DNA from: Isoetes taiwanensis
Taxonomy: Eukaryota > Streptophyta > Lycopodiopsida > Isoetales > Isoetaceae
Assembly: GCA_021234155.1 (NCBI GenBank)
Contig: JAJEKV010000293.1
Coordinates: 126,001 to 190,000, forward strand
Length of the DNA: 64,000 nt
Reading direction: 5' to 3'
Part shown: piece by piece, positions 49,432 to 61,251 of the stretch
Position numbering within the stretch: the stretch's first letter is position 1
Layout: each line of letters starts with the position of its first letter
Notes under the pieces: model-generated
Told to the model about the DNA's origin: nothing
The model's database searches: none
Seen by the model: the letters and a program-made list of their open reading frames with translations, nothing else
Made by a program: the position numbers and the translations under genes

Positions 49432-52400
49432 TAGTACTGGTATCAAAGTTCATTTTTTGACATCCTTAGGAATCAAGTTGGCTCTCCCAGTGTGGCTTTA
49501 CTTTATCAGTCTCTATCCCACTCCATGGTTTTTCATAAGCCGGTTGTTCTAGTGCGCCTTCCGTGGGTGTTATTCTCAAATATTAACCTTATGTCAATGC
49601 CTCTCTTTTTTTGAAGGGCCTTCTACGAGCCTAGGAGCAGGTTCGCTCACTGTTTGAGATCGATGCCTCATGTTGCATCCAATTGATATCATCGCCATGG
49701 TGGATCCCGCTCGCCCCTAGTGCATTACCCTCTCTATTGGCATCATATATTGATCCTCGAGTTCAACGCAGGTGGTCACGACATGGGGTCTGCTCGGTGG
49801 AGGATTGATACTTTGATGGCCAGTTGACGCCCTGGCAGTTATTTCGTGACAAGTTCCGACTTAAGAAACGAGACAACACCATTTGGAATAGAGTTGCAAA
49901 AAAACTTCCATTATACCCCCACAAGGGATAGGATGGGTGTGGCAATGCAATTCGAGGGTCGATCCCTCAAACTTTGTCAGGTCTTGCTATGGGCTTCTGG
50001 CAATTCAGGATGAGTTGTCCTTTGGACGGATGGGTTCAACAGGTTCCAGAGGATGATTGGGACAAGATTTAGAGATGGATGTAATATTTAATTTCACCCC
50101 CTAAAACTCGCACATTACTGTGGCAGATAGTGCGCCGCTCTTTAAGGGTGAGCACGTGGGTACACAGAATAAAACCATTTATCAGTGAATTATGCCCTAT
50201 GTGTGGCATCCGAGCTAAGACCCTGGAACACTGCATGCTTATGCACAGAGCTGCAACATATATGGCATTGGGTCCAATGCTTATTTCACACCTCTCTCTC
50301 GTAATCAAGAGGTTCTTCTGGGGATATATCCTAGTACATGGCCCCAAGTTAAGAAATTAGCTTTCTATCTGTGTAAAGCATGGTTATTATGGCTCATATG
50401 GAAGAGGTGGTGCATGAAGGTTTTCAGGAACGAAGAGTTGCACTCTAGTGCACTCATCCCTCGATTGAGGTACAAGTTGTACCTCTCCTATCAGGCCTCC
50501 ACTCGGAAAGAACAGTTTAAGGCTGCTATTTAGGAAAGGACGCTCCTCATTGTGGACAATAACAGTGCTTTCATTCCGTGAGAATTGATGTAGGCTTTGT
50601 TTTTGCGGTGTGCAGGCTGCCGCTCGAGCATGATTGCTTGGGCAAGTGTCCCCCTATATCGCTCTTCATGTACTTTGATTCTTATTAATTACTTAATTTT
50701 ATCCCTCAAAAGAAAAAAAAATAGCTAGAAGAAAATTGATAGATAAAGCAAACATGACAAATAAATGGATTGTTAAGCGGGTACATTGTGCTTCTAATTT
50801 GGCTTAGACTTGGCCCAGGTTGCAGTAGAGGACAAAGGTGTCAACATGTCATAGCACCTCTAGTGAGAACCAACACATCATAAGGGCATGTCCCAACTTT
50901 TCCAGCACACCAAAAGGGCGCATCCTTCATGGAAATCGTTATTCAATAAGCCCCAACCTTTCCAAGGCTTTATCCTATACCCAACAGACCATATCAATCC
51001 CTCTCTCGGCCCCCGAGATGCTTGCCCTCAAGCATGTAGAACATAGCAATGTTGCCATGAGGAATGAACTTTGGGTGTGATACCAATTGTTATACACTAG
51101 CACCGATAACCAACACACCGAAAGGGCAGACCATTATGGAAATTGTTAAAGTTCCCAAACTTTTCTAAGGCTTTATCCCATACGCCACGGACCATATCAA
51201 TCATTAGCATGGATAAATAGGTAGAATCTTGATGATTACTTGAACAAAGGATATCATATTAAAGTGATCATGGTTAGGTAATCACTTGTTCAAACTCCCA
51301 TATTTAATATCATGTCCTCCACAACCTCTTCTCTTGCTCAAAACGTGCCCACAAGGAGAGAGAAAAGGGTCTTAGGTTTTTAGTCCACTTCTTTTTTAAT
51401 AATCATATGTTGCAAAGCTTGCCTTATAACTCTCCATTAGTCCAACACTTAATTTATTTTTTAAAGGCTTGTTCCTTCAAAACATCAATTTTGTCTCCTT
51501 AGATAAATTTTGCACTAACATGTCCTACATGCATGCAACATGATGCTTCACCATGCACCAATCAACAATAATTACTGGCTAGTTTTGGCATATTGTCTAA
51601 CTAGCAACTGCTATGCAAGAACATGATTGCAACAATTTGTGAGAATTCAATTGGCAACTTGATCTTGGACATATAGTGACTTGCATTGGGACGGGGAAAT
51701 TGGAAGGAAGATATAATGAAGTCAAGCATACAACCAAATGAGAATCTTTGGATGATACAACTTGAAACTTGGGTTGTATGATAAAGACAACAGAAATAAC
51801 ATAGTGGACCAATTACGGGTCATGGGCTCATTTCATATCATATACAAATACATGTTCGTTGCATCTGCGAAAAAAAAAAAAAGGCGAAAGCAATCACTCT
51901 AATAAATTCAATTGACGGGGTCTTTGGTACCCCTTCAATCTACATATAATTTGATATTTTACATCAATGGAAATAAGTTAAAACAAAATTGGTAGATAAA
52001 CAAGCTCGTGAATTGGTACACGTTTCTTATTTTCCTTGGACTTGGCCAATTATAAGTCAAGGGTTCATTCATTTCATTTAGAAATACATGTCCGCTGCAC
52101 TTTCAAAAAAGTATAAAAGCAATAACTCTAGAAAACTCAATCTTAGAATGACAATGTCAACAATAACTGTCTTAGAGCGGGTACCTCTTCAATACCATCC
52201 AAAAAATTTGACTTTTTATTTTAAGGAAAGTAAATTAGAAGAAGATTAATAGATACAAACAAACAAATAAATGCATTTTCCTTAGACTTTGTCCAATATC
52301 GGTCAAGGTCATTCCCACATAGAAATACATGTCTGTTGCACCTACAAAGATGGCGATGTGAACGCAAAAGCTCTAATAAACTAAGCCTTAGAGCGGGTCA

Positions 52401-52550
52401 TTGGCATTCAATCCATCCATGTACTTTGATATTCTACTTAAGTGAGAAGAAAATCGTTAGATAAAGCAAGCATGACAAATAAATGGATTGTTAAATGGGT
52501 ACATTATGCTTCTCATTTTCCTGATACTTGGTCTTCCCTAGAAAAAGAAA

Positions 52551-54550
52551 CTAGGCTGCGGTAAACGACAAATGTGTCGACATTGCCATGGTAGATGTAT
52601 CATTAGTATGGATCCATAGGTGGAATCTTGATGATTACTTGACCAAAGGATATCATGTTAAAGTGATTATTGTTAGGTAAGATGAGAACGAACATGTGAT
52701 AATGTACAATGTAAAATGGAGTTTCCACCTACAAGAGTAGGACACAATAAAATATCATACATAAATTCCAAACAGTTGAGACGAATATACCAGTAGTTTA
52801 ACGGGACGCTCGATTTCAACGGAGAAATAGAGTGAGTCATGCCAGAAAGGGGGGACCTGTGGACCTGGGCATCAACAAAGGGGTAGACTGTACATGTGAA
52901 ATTGGAAGTTTGTGGCGACAATGGGGGCTAAACCATAAGGACGTCGATATAATAGAAGAAATGACAAAAGATATGTGGACAAACTCATGTGCTAAGAATA
53001 TGCCGAGTTGGCCGCAGATGGCGACTTGTGACGTGGCAAGACCCATCATAACATGGACGTCAGATGCATATTATGGCGACGTCGAAATGTGCATCTCCTG
53101 ATAGGTAGGCAGGGTAGGGTGGCAACGGTCGCGGTGGCAAGGGTCATTTCCACTGAGATGATGCACATGTACTTGCCTTCTCACACTTTCTCCATGGACC
53201 ATACTTACGCCAATATTCTTATTTTACTGCCTTTACCTCAACATTTACTCTTCCTATATATTTAGAACCACGTATACACCTCTTACCTTAACTCTTATTT
53301 TCAAGTTTGTATCGTATGTTCTACCCGTTGGGTATATCCTTCTTCCCCCTTTTTTTTGTCACCGTCACCTTTATTTTTTGCAACTTTGCTGGCAAGTGCT
53401 CATTTTCTTGCCCTACCTTTCGCTTGCTTGCTTGCGCGTTTCTTCCTTCCTGTGTCTTTGCATTCTTTACTAGACTTTTGTGAATATTCCTATTGATGTG
53501 GATCTCCACACCTTCAGTCATCCCCTCGCCGCGTACAAGCAACATCGACATGCTCATGATTGTTGACATGATAGGATCACAGGTTGCCAAAACGTGGAAA
53601 GTAAAAAATACATGAATAAGATAGTCAAGTTGCTTCATCAGATAACCTGCTTTACAACATAAGCATTTGATTATTTTTGTTGAATTCTCACCGCATAGGA
53701 CATTGGAAATATTTTACTATTCTATAAAAGAGTGAAGTGTAGCTATATATGTCATTTAAACTACATTGAAGGCTATTGTAAAGATAACAACTAAAGAAAT
53801 AAACGGGTGAGTCACACTATGTAGGAGAAAAATAAGACTGATATTATGCTCATAGCTTTGTCCATATCTGCAAGCAAAGCAAAGCAAAGCAAAGCAATTG
53901 TTAGCCTAATACTTGTCAATACATGCTACTCAGGTCAAAGACGGAATAACATTTATTGCTGCAAAACGACAATAAATATATTCAACTATAAATATTGCAA
54001 GATGATACAAAACACGGTTACAATGTCAGATATCCCGACGTCATCACTGCTAAGATAGATATATAACCCATCTTGTTAATTATTAACCTTGAATTGGAGA
54101 CCAATTGATGTCTCAAAGTCGTGGTCAAGATTTACATAGAGGCTAGTAAGGCCGCCACTAAGCACCTTTGAAATAGCATATTGAATTCAATAAAAAATAG
54201 TTTCTAATTTTTCATAATTTTATTCGAATCGTAAATGTATTCTCCCCTAGGTCGGAATCACGCTAAAGCCGATCTAAATTAGTTACAGAGCATGAAATAG
54301 TTTTGAGTGTGGTCCTCTTAGTATAAAATAGTTTCGAGGATGATCCTTTTTGCATAACCAAATCAATATATCCCTCGAACCTCCAAGTTATTACGTTTGC
54401 AAATGCTTTTTATAAAATTTTGGTTGGAAAAAAAGGTTGTAATAAAAAATAAGATTATTATGAGAGGTTCTTTTTTACCAAACCATTTTATGTAAAATTT
54501 ATGTCACAAAAAATAGAAAAAAAAAGAAGCACTAGAGAGAGAATGTCAAT
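52551..54550. other. Intergenic, no supported gene
   Basis: AT-rich sequence with 70-105-codon frames lacking any recognisable domain. A (GCAAA)n microsatellite lies at about 53,870-53,895. Confidence 0.4.
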
Positions 54551-54551
54551 T

Positions 54552-55240
54552 GTTTCTACGCTCATAACCTGAGCTACAGAGGTCAGATTCAAATGATCTT
54601 GAGCTTTTTAGAAATCTTATGTAGAGAGTATTCCATTGGCGTATGATAATAATTTGACCTAGATCTATCAGGATAGATACCTGCTTTTTGTACTTTCCAA
54701 TCCAGATACTTTTTTATAAAGTGCATGCCATACAGATTTGATGGTAATATAATTTTTATCATAACTTTTGAGTCCAAACTGTTTTTTTATTGCGTTGAAA
54801 AGCTCTCTCCAGATTTTTTTGATGATGTATGATATACACATTTTTAATTAAGTTTTTGGGCGAAAACCACGAATTATCGGGTAGGTTTAGTGAAGTTTCT
54901 ACACTCATAACTTGAGTTACAAAGGTCAGATTCAAATGATCTTGGGTTCTTTTAGAAAGTTCATGTAGAGGGCTTTCCATTACCCAGATCTATCAATATA
55001 GATACTTGCTTTTTGTACTTTTCAATCCAGATATCTTTTGCCAAAGTGCATACCATGCAGATTTGATGGTAATATGTTTTTTTATCATAACTTTTGAATT
55101 CGGACTCCGTTTTGAGTATTGTTTATTGCGTTGGAAAGTAATTTCTAGGATCTTTCTGATGATGTATGATATGATCATATTTAATTAAGTTGTTTGGGCA
55201 AAAACTGCAAGTTTTCGGGCAGAATTTGTAGGGTTTCACA
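54552..55240 (+). repeat. Tandem duplication of a unit of about 340 bp
   Basis: Both halves run from 'ctcataac.tgag.tacagag', through 'gtcagattcaaatgatctt', 'tttgatggtaatat' and 'cataacttttga', to 'tgatgatgtatgata'. The second half (from about 54,902) lacks a short segment near 'gcgtatgataataattt'. Wording of this type (gaaaagctctctccaga) also occurs at 12,390-12,410 and is usual in retrotransposon leaders. No coding. Confidence 0.8.
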
Positions 55241-55390
55241 CCCTTCTACTTGATTCTCTGCTCAGCTTAACATTCTGGTCATGTCCTTTGTCCTTTATCT
55301 TTGTAGTGCAGTAAGCTTTTACGAAGATATTGAAGAGACAATGTTATCATGGACGCGTTTTATATCGAGAAAAAAGGAGGAGGGGGGTTG

Positions 55391-55520
55391 TTTTGGTGTG
55401 TTATGGGATTTTTATTATATTTGATGGTTTACATATTATTTATGAACTTGCCAATGTTTTTTTTATTTTTATTTGTTTTTTAAACAAAAAAAACCACATC
55501 CCCCATAACACACCAAAACT
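55391..55520. repeat. Inverted repeat, possible foldback element
   Basis: TTTTGGTGTGTTATGGG (about 55,392-55,408) and its exact complement CCCATAACACACCAAAA (about 55,503-55,519) enclose about 95 bp of AT-rich sequence. It could be a small foldback MITE. No target duplication was identified. Confidence 0.6.
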
Positions 55521-55536
55521 GAAAGTTCCCTTCTTT

Positions 55537-55570
55537 GTGCGTGCGTGTGCATGTGCGTGTGCGTGTGCGT

Positions 55571-55604
<34 letters not shown>

Positions 55605-55605
55605 T
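55537..55605 (+). repeat. (GTGTGC)n/(GT)n microsatellite
   Basis: About five GTGCGT/GTGTGC hexamers run into about nine pure GT dinucleotides and then a T run. Confidence 0.9.
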
Positions 55606-56793
55606 TTTTACTATTATGGTAGATATGGGCATTAGGGCTTTGTCAAAATTTAACAGGGTGTTGCGCACCGGGGGTTGCCCTCCATGGCCGGAGGGTGAAG
55701 TGGCTTAAATCATTGTAAGGAACCATAGGACAAAAAGATATATACGTTTATACATGTATTTGTATAGTATTTTTGTACGTGTCTTTTAGTTCATGTCTTT
55801 CATACTTCAAAGTCATGTTTTGACACCATCCATCACCGGCAGACTTAGATATGCAGGCAATGAGGTTTTTTACATAAAACTGATCACTGCCCTCAAATTG
55901 GCTTCAAGATATCTATTTGCTGATCTTTCCCTTTGGCCACAAAACTCATGGATGGATTAAAGAATCCCATGCGTCTGCCACAGAAAAACTCTCCAATTCA
56001 GAGACATTTGATGTTTCAATGCACATGGCCTGCTTCAAGATTTTTGGCAAGCACAGTATGAGCTGCATCGGATTCCACAAAGGTACCTCCTCCTATAAAA
56101 GTTTTGCCTTGGGATTTCTTTTTGTGGGTTCTTTTGCAACTCCAATGCTGATATATGCTGTTGGGACTATTGCTAACAAGTTAAGGAATTGCAATGGAAA
56201 GTCCAATCCAAAGTATCCCCTGTTGTGTAAACAACAAGAAATATAAAAGAAGCGTTGCACATGGAGCCATTGTGCTACGATTTCTAAGGCTGATAAGCCT
56301 GATTCGGAGGCCCTAGAACAGAGGTCTAGTTGATTCCCAGGACCCAAAACCTTTATCAGAGTCTTTATCATCATCATAGACAGGGGTTCTAATAATTCTT
56401 CCAAAGCATGGCTCTCCAAAATTGCTCTGCTCCTGCAAATGAAGGCCACCGTGTTGGCAAAAGTTGCAGTGTAGAAAGCCGTCAAATTGTTGTTTACACT
56501 TAGGCGCCTCTTTGCATACAACAAGCTTGTCCGCTCATTCCATCTGAAAGATTAACCAGGTCTGCTTCAATTTTTATAGGGATTGTAAACTCGCCAAGGT
56601 CAGGAGATCCCGATTTGCATTGTTTTGCCAGAGAGGAGGCCCTCTATTACAGCCAATTGGAGTAAATACGATCTAGGGTTTTCTTTCTTCTTTCCCTTTT
56701 TGGCTCTCGTCGGTGGAACTGTAGGACATAGCAGAACGACACAGCCTTGCCAGTTACCTGGTTTAATTATCTGCGGTCCAGAATGCAGGTGAT

Positions 56794-56925
56794 TGCCAGT
56801 TTACAGGGAACAATAGGTTTGGAGAAGTTACCAACATATCCTTGGTATATTCCAGCATATATCTAGGATATGTCAGAATCCCACGTAAGCAAGGGTTTGC
56901 CTCCCTAGGGGCAACCCAAAGAATG
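56794..56925 (+). repeat. Direct repeat A (partner at 60,543-60,675)
   Basis: Shares 'tttacaggg.acaat.ggttt', 'gtatattccagcatatat' and 'gggtttgcc.ccct.ggggca' with 60,543-60,675, at about 75-80% identity and the same orientation. Each copy ends in a small hairpin (GGGTTTGCC / GGGGCAACCC). The pair encloses the duplicated minus-strand gene region. Confidence 0.65.
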
Positions 56926-57599
56926 ATAGATATATCTAATTCAAATTTTACTTGAACTTAGATTTTACCAAGGCTTTGAATAATGCATATTTGGAATTGG
57001 ATTTATGGTTTCTAAATTAGATTTTGGATATAATTTTTCTGGTTTGGTTCCTTAGTCTATGGGACATAATTTCTGGTTTTGTGCGGATAAATTACTGATG
57101 TTCTCTACACCGTTCTGCCTTTCTATAGCAAATATTTATATGGGCAATGTCATGCTATAACCAAAGGGTTACATTTTTTATATATTTTGCACAACATTCA
57201 CAATTTACACTAGTTTTAACACCACCGTATACAGTATTTAAGTATTTAGAATGGGACTTTTTTTTTTTTCCTTATTAACGACGAGAAAAAGCTTAAAGAA
57301 TCCTCTTGATTTAGTCTTCATAGCTTCAGGTTGTTTATTCAATTGAAGAATGCGTTTCAGTTTCAACAAAGATTTCAGTTTCCTTTTGCATGATCAACCA
57401 ATCCTCACTGCAAGCTGAGGAATAATCACACTGGGAGGGACGTTTTCAAAATATATGATTACTCATGGTTTAGCCAACACAACAGTAAAACAATTCCTCA
57501 AGAAGGAAAACCATTTCCTGACTCAAATTAGGATGGTAATAATCCTGACGAAATTTGATTAATTCCAAAAACAGTAGTTGTCACAAGTAATCCAAGAAT

Positions 57600-58410
57600 G
57601 CCAAATTATTCCATATGCCTCTCAACTTGTTTTGTAGATCTCCAGTATAATAGCTCCATAGAATTTTTTTAAGATGGTTAATATCAAAATATTAAAGAAC
57701 AAACTTTCCAGCATTGTGAAGTTGAAACACTAACCCAAGTGAATAGAAGACACGTCCAATAACCCACACCATACCATGCCACATCTTTGAGAATGACTAT
57801 CCTTGAAATACAGAGCCAATAGATGAAAACTTCATAGGAGGATTGCTTTGTTGCTTTTATCTTGAAGAAAACACAAAGGAGTCTAAAAGATGGAATCCAG
57901 GATGAAGCTCTATTAAGCATTGAAGCACAGGAAAATGAAGATAAATCACAAGGTCCCAACTTGACCATGAATAGTATTCAAGACATGCATCTACATTCTC
58001 TTCAACATAAAGCTCAATTGCAGAAATAATACCAGTGCCCTGTTCTTCACTTAAATGTATTCCATATGCCTCTCAACTTGTTTTTGGATCTCCAGTATAA
58101 TAGCTGCATATTGGATTTTTTAAGATGGTTAATATCAATCAAATATTAAATGATGGAATCTAGGATGACGCTCTATTAACCATTGAAGCACAGGAAAATG
58201 AATATAAATCACAAGGTCCCAACTCGACCATGAATAGTATTCAAGGCATGCATCTACATTCTCTTGAACATAAAGAGAACATATGAGCTCAATTGCAGAA
58301 ACAATAACAACGCCATGTTCTTCGCTTATCTCTAGACCATGAAAGGATCGGGAACTAAACATGCCCTCAAGATATGACAAGGCGTTGCCAATCATAGCCT
58401 ATGTTAAGTT
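57600..58410 (-). pseudogene. Unrecognised terminal exon, present as tandem duplicate
   Basis: Two copies (about 58,410-58,056 and 58,055-57,600) read in the same frame on the minus strand. The upstream copy gives SYLEGMFSSRSFHGLEISEE and ENVDACLEYYSWSSWDLVIY, ending at TGA near 58,135. The downstream copy gives ENVDACLEYYSWSSWDLVIY-LHFPVLQCLIELHPGF and stops later. The downstream copy lacks five codons (ICSLY). Preservation of the frame suggests that this was coding when duplicated. I do not recognise the family. A preceding exon may be 58,702-58,535 (acceptor ttgcag, donor GAG|GTTTGG), reading EVWQPYKLVTSEYLSNKLY and a hydrophobic stretch. Confidence 0.4.
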
Positions 58411-59449
58411 TTCTAGATCTGCAGGTCTTGCTCACAGAGGCTTAAATCTGAGCTTCCCATTACCATACGCAGGGCATGTGTTTCAAATTTCTAAAAGCAT
58501 TTACTTATCAAACCAAATCAAGCCATCCAAACCTCCTGCAAGAACCAAGCATAAATATTGGTGCGCTTCTCGAAAATGAAGAGCCTAAGCTTGCGCGTGA
58601 CTTCTGCAAATGCAAGGAAAACTACCACACAATACAATTTGTTAGACAGATATTCTGAGGTTACTAATTTGTAAGGTTGCCAAACTTCATTCTTCAGCAT
58701 CTGCAATTCAAAACGAGGCTCAATACCATACAACATTTCCAGAAGGATCAATAGCAATTACAAAAAAATTGCATACAAGAAGAACAAGACAACCCTTGCT
58801 ATTTTCGCTCCATGAGTCACCTACCTAGAATGAAAGAGCTTTTGTAAGAGAAAAGTCATCATAACGTGCAAATATTGAGATAATAGACCTGTCGAATGCC
58901 GATAAATCCACAAGAACTACAAAATAAAACCTCTCAGAGGTAAGCAACTCAACAGAATAAGAAAAAAACGCAGAAGAATAGATGCACATCACATCTTAAC
59001 CAAATAACAACTCTGCAGGCATTGAAAAGGTGTGGCAAAAACCTTATTGACTAGGACTTCGAAAATGCCATTCATCGGGCAAGAGCAGGAAGTGCTCTCA
59101 GCTGCTCCACCGCATTCGCTTCAGGAGATAATAGGCTTAGGGTTGTGTTGCAACCACATTTCTGGCAAACATAGCGTTATTCTGCTATCATCTTCTTACA
59201 TAAACATTGCTTCCAACCACATTTAAATGCAATTTATTTCAAAAGGCTGCTCACTCTCTGTCATGTTATTCTGCTATCATCTTCTTACTTTCTGCTCACA
59301 CCCTCCAATGAAGTGGCTTTGACAACTCTTACATTATTGTCCATAATGCCAATTGTATATCACTTTTTGTCACAAATTATTGTAAAAATATGCCTTCCTT
59401 CTATGCATAGCTTCTACAAGTCTTCATGTGAGACATCAGTTCCAGCTTT

Positions 59450-59968
59450 AAGCTACTTGTGAAGGTATGAAGCAGTAGACTTTTGTTGCTTTTGAGATAA
59501 GCCAAGATCTCAGTGACAGTCAAGCCATGTCTTCCATGAATCACCTGTGGGATGAATTCTGCACATTGCATTGCTTAAAATGACAGATGACCTTACCTGG
59601 CCAAGTTGTGGAAAACCTTATCTGTGATAGAACAGAGGTAGATGTAGCTGCTACATGACGAATCAGTTTACTGCTTGTCATTTGTCCAAAGATGCAGTAT
59701 AGCTATGAGAAAGGATAATTTATGCAGCGACAAAAGCCATAATTAAAATCATAAGCTACTTGTGAAGGTATGAAGCAAGAGATTTTTTTGCTTTTGAGAT
59801 AAGCCAAGATCTCAAAGGATCAAGCCATGTCTTCCATGAATCAAGATTGTGGGATGAATTTCGCACATTGCATTGCTTAAAATGACAGATGATCTTACCC
59901 GCCAAGTTGTGAAAAACCTTATCCGTGATAGAACAGAGGTAGATGGAGCTGCTACATGACGAATCATT
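59450..59968 (-). repeat. Direct duplication of about 218 bp in the same locus
   Basis: 59,450-59,668 and 59,753-59,968 share 'aagctacttgtgaaggtatg', 'aagccatgtcttccatgaat', 'gcacattgcattgcttaaaa' and 'gtgatagaacagaggtagat'. On the minus strand the second copy is open for 76 codons. Together with the 57.6-58.4 kb duplication it shows repeated local duplication here. Confidence 0.75.
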
Positions 59969-60542
59969 AAACCCAAACTTGAACAAGTATGAATTCCCTT
60001 ATACCGAGGAAGAGATGCTATATAAGTTTTACCGTTTCACCTAACTTACCTTGACCGATTAAAAGAAGTCTTGGCTAAACTAATGAGGAAAGGTTCCGCT
60101 CATCCCGCGGGCAAAACGAATTTAAATGTTTAAATCGGCATCCCGCCCCTAGCCAAGAATACACAAACTCAGGAAGCATAGAGGAAAGAACAAATAATTA
60201 AACCTACCAGTCTGCCATGCTCTGCCAGAGCACACCTGGCTTAATTCATGATCATCGCGTTGGCTATGGAGGGTAGAAGCGACCACCAGATTGCTACAAA
60301 CCCAAACCACACCATAATCTAGAGCCTCTGCATACTCGAATGTCTAAAAGCAGCAGAATGAAACACTTCGGCAACCAAAGGCAGATACAAGGATCAACCA
60401 CGAGAAGAAAATTATGAGGACGTAAGTCGTCCAAATGCCAGGGTACTCAAACCAAGATGGTACTCGGATTCATCAAATTCGAGCTTCTGTCTGCCATGCC
60501 GGTTAACCGGTTCGACCATCCTCGATCTAGAACGCAAATGAC

Positions 60543-60675
60543 CACCAATTTACAGGGTACAATCGGTTTGGAGCAGTCATCAACATATTCTGTGTATGTT
60601 CCAGCATATATTCAAGATATGCCACAACCCCATACCAACGAGGGTTTGCCCCCCTCGGGGCAACCCAATAAGGAA
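60543..60675 (+). repeat. Direct repeat B (partner at 56,794-56,925)
   Basis: See 56,794-56,925. It is followed at 60,818-60,840 by another strong hairpin (ATTGCCCCT / AGGGGCAAT) that reuses the GCCCC/GGGGCAA words. Confidence 0.65.
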
Positions 60676-60839
60676 TAATTTACAAAAGGATGCAATTTAT
60701 CGCGTGTTACGGGGAAATGGTATCGGGCTTGGAGGCTAATAATGGTCCCCCGTAACACCCAGTTAAGTTCCTCATTGGATATTAATGGAATAAGGATAAA
60801 GAGATATTTTTGGATTGCCCCTCGTTAAGGGGCAATTCG

Positions 60840-61250
60840 TTAGGGAGAGTGTGGGTTTGGGCATATTGAAGCATAGTATCTAATGATCTGACGACCATAA
60901 TTACTAGTTGTATTTCTGGCAGTGAAAATGTTTTTGTAATTTTTTCGTATGAATTCTAGCCTACAGTTTTTTACTTTTTGGATGCCAAAAAAGTTCTTGG
61001 CCTATCAAAAAACTCATTTTACCATTACCTTGGGTTGAGCATTTATTTTAGACCACGCCTTAAATTGCATTGATTTTGAACAGAAAGAGCCTCTGCCAAT
61101 GTCAAAGATGACGTAAGAGCCCTTTCACCTCTATTTATATATCATATATCCATGCATATTCAATGAGATGGCGCTCGAGGTATTCCATGCTGTTTTCTGA
61201 AGTTTTCCTTTTCGTATATGCTTTGCAACTCCTATAAAGCTGTATAGCTA
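60840..61250. other. Intergenic, no feature seen
   Basis: AT-rich DNA between the hairpins and the LINE tail. No gene. Confidence 0.4.
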
Positions 61251-61251
61251 T

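Larger units (their letters stand above)
48733..50720 (+). mobile_element. 5'-truncated L1-type LINE with target duplication
   Basis: ATAGTTAGAAGA (48,721-48,732) and ATAGCTAGAAGA (50,721-50,732) flank the insert, with an A-rich tail (50,708-50,720). The insert splits one satellite unit. Coding remnants follow the order of L1 ORF2 after the catalytic site: ELLDTFSIASGCLMNW, RLLGIPFGI, NWWKGGKLSMAGRITVAKSV and IVRNFVWGG; then FFDILRNQVGSPSVALLYQS after a foreign patch; then a zf-RVT block (TLLWQIVRRSLRVSTWVHRI, CPMCGIRAKTLEHC). Frames are broken. The insert contains a mitochondrial fragment at about 49,208-49,431. Confidence 0.88.
47590..52550. repeat. Degenerate satellite and segmental duplication of about 235-bp units
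   Basis: A unit with 'tagaaatacatgttcgttgc', 'gtctttggtaccccttcaat', 'ataatttgatattctac' and 'gacaaataaatggattgtta' begins at about 48,358, 48,587, 51,842, 52,079 and 52,319 (spacing 229-240 bp). Its left neighbour (about 47,590-48,357) is itself repeated at about 51,305-51,841, giving two arrays either side of the L1 insertion. Further direct repeats link 50,858-51,000 with 51,102-51,205, and 51,207-51,285 with 52,612-52,680. No gene is seen in this repeat. Confidence 0.75.
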
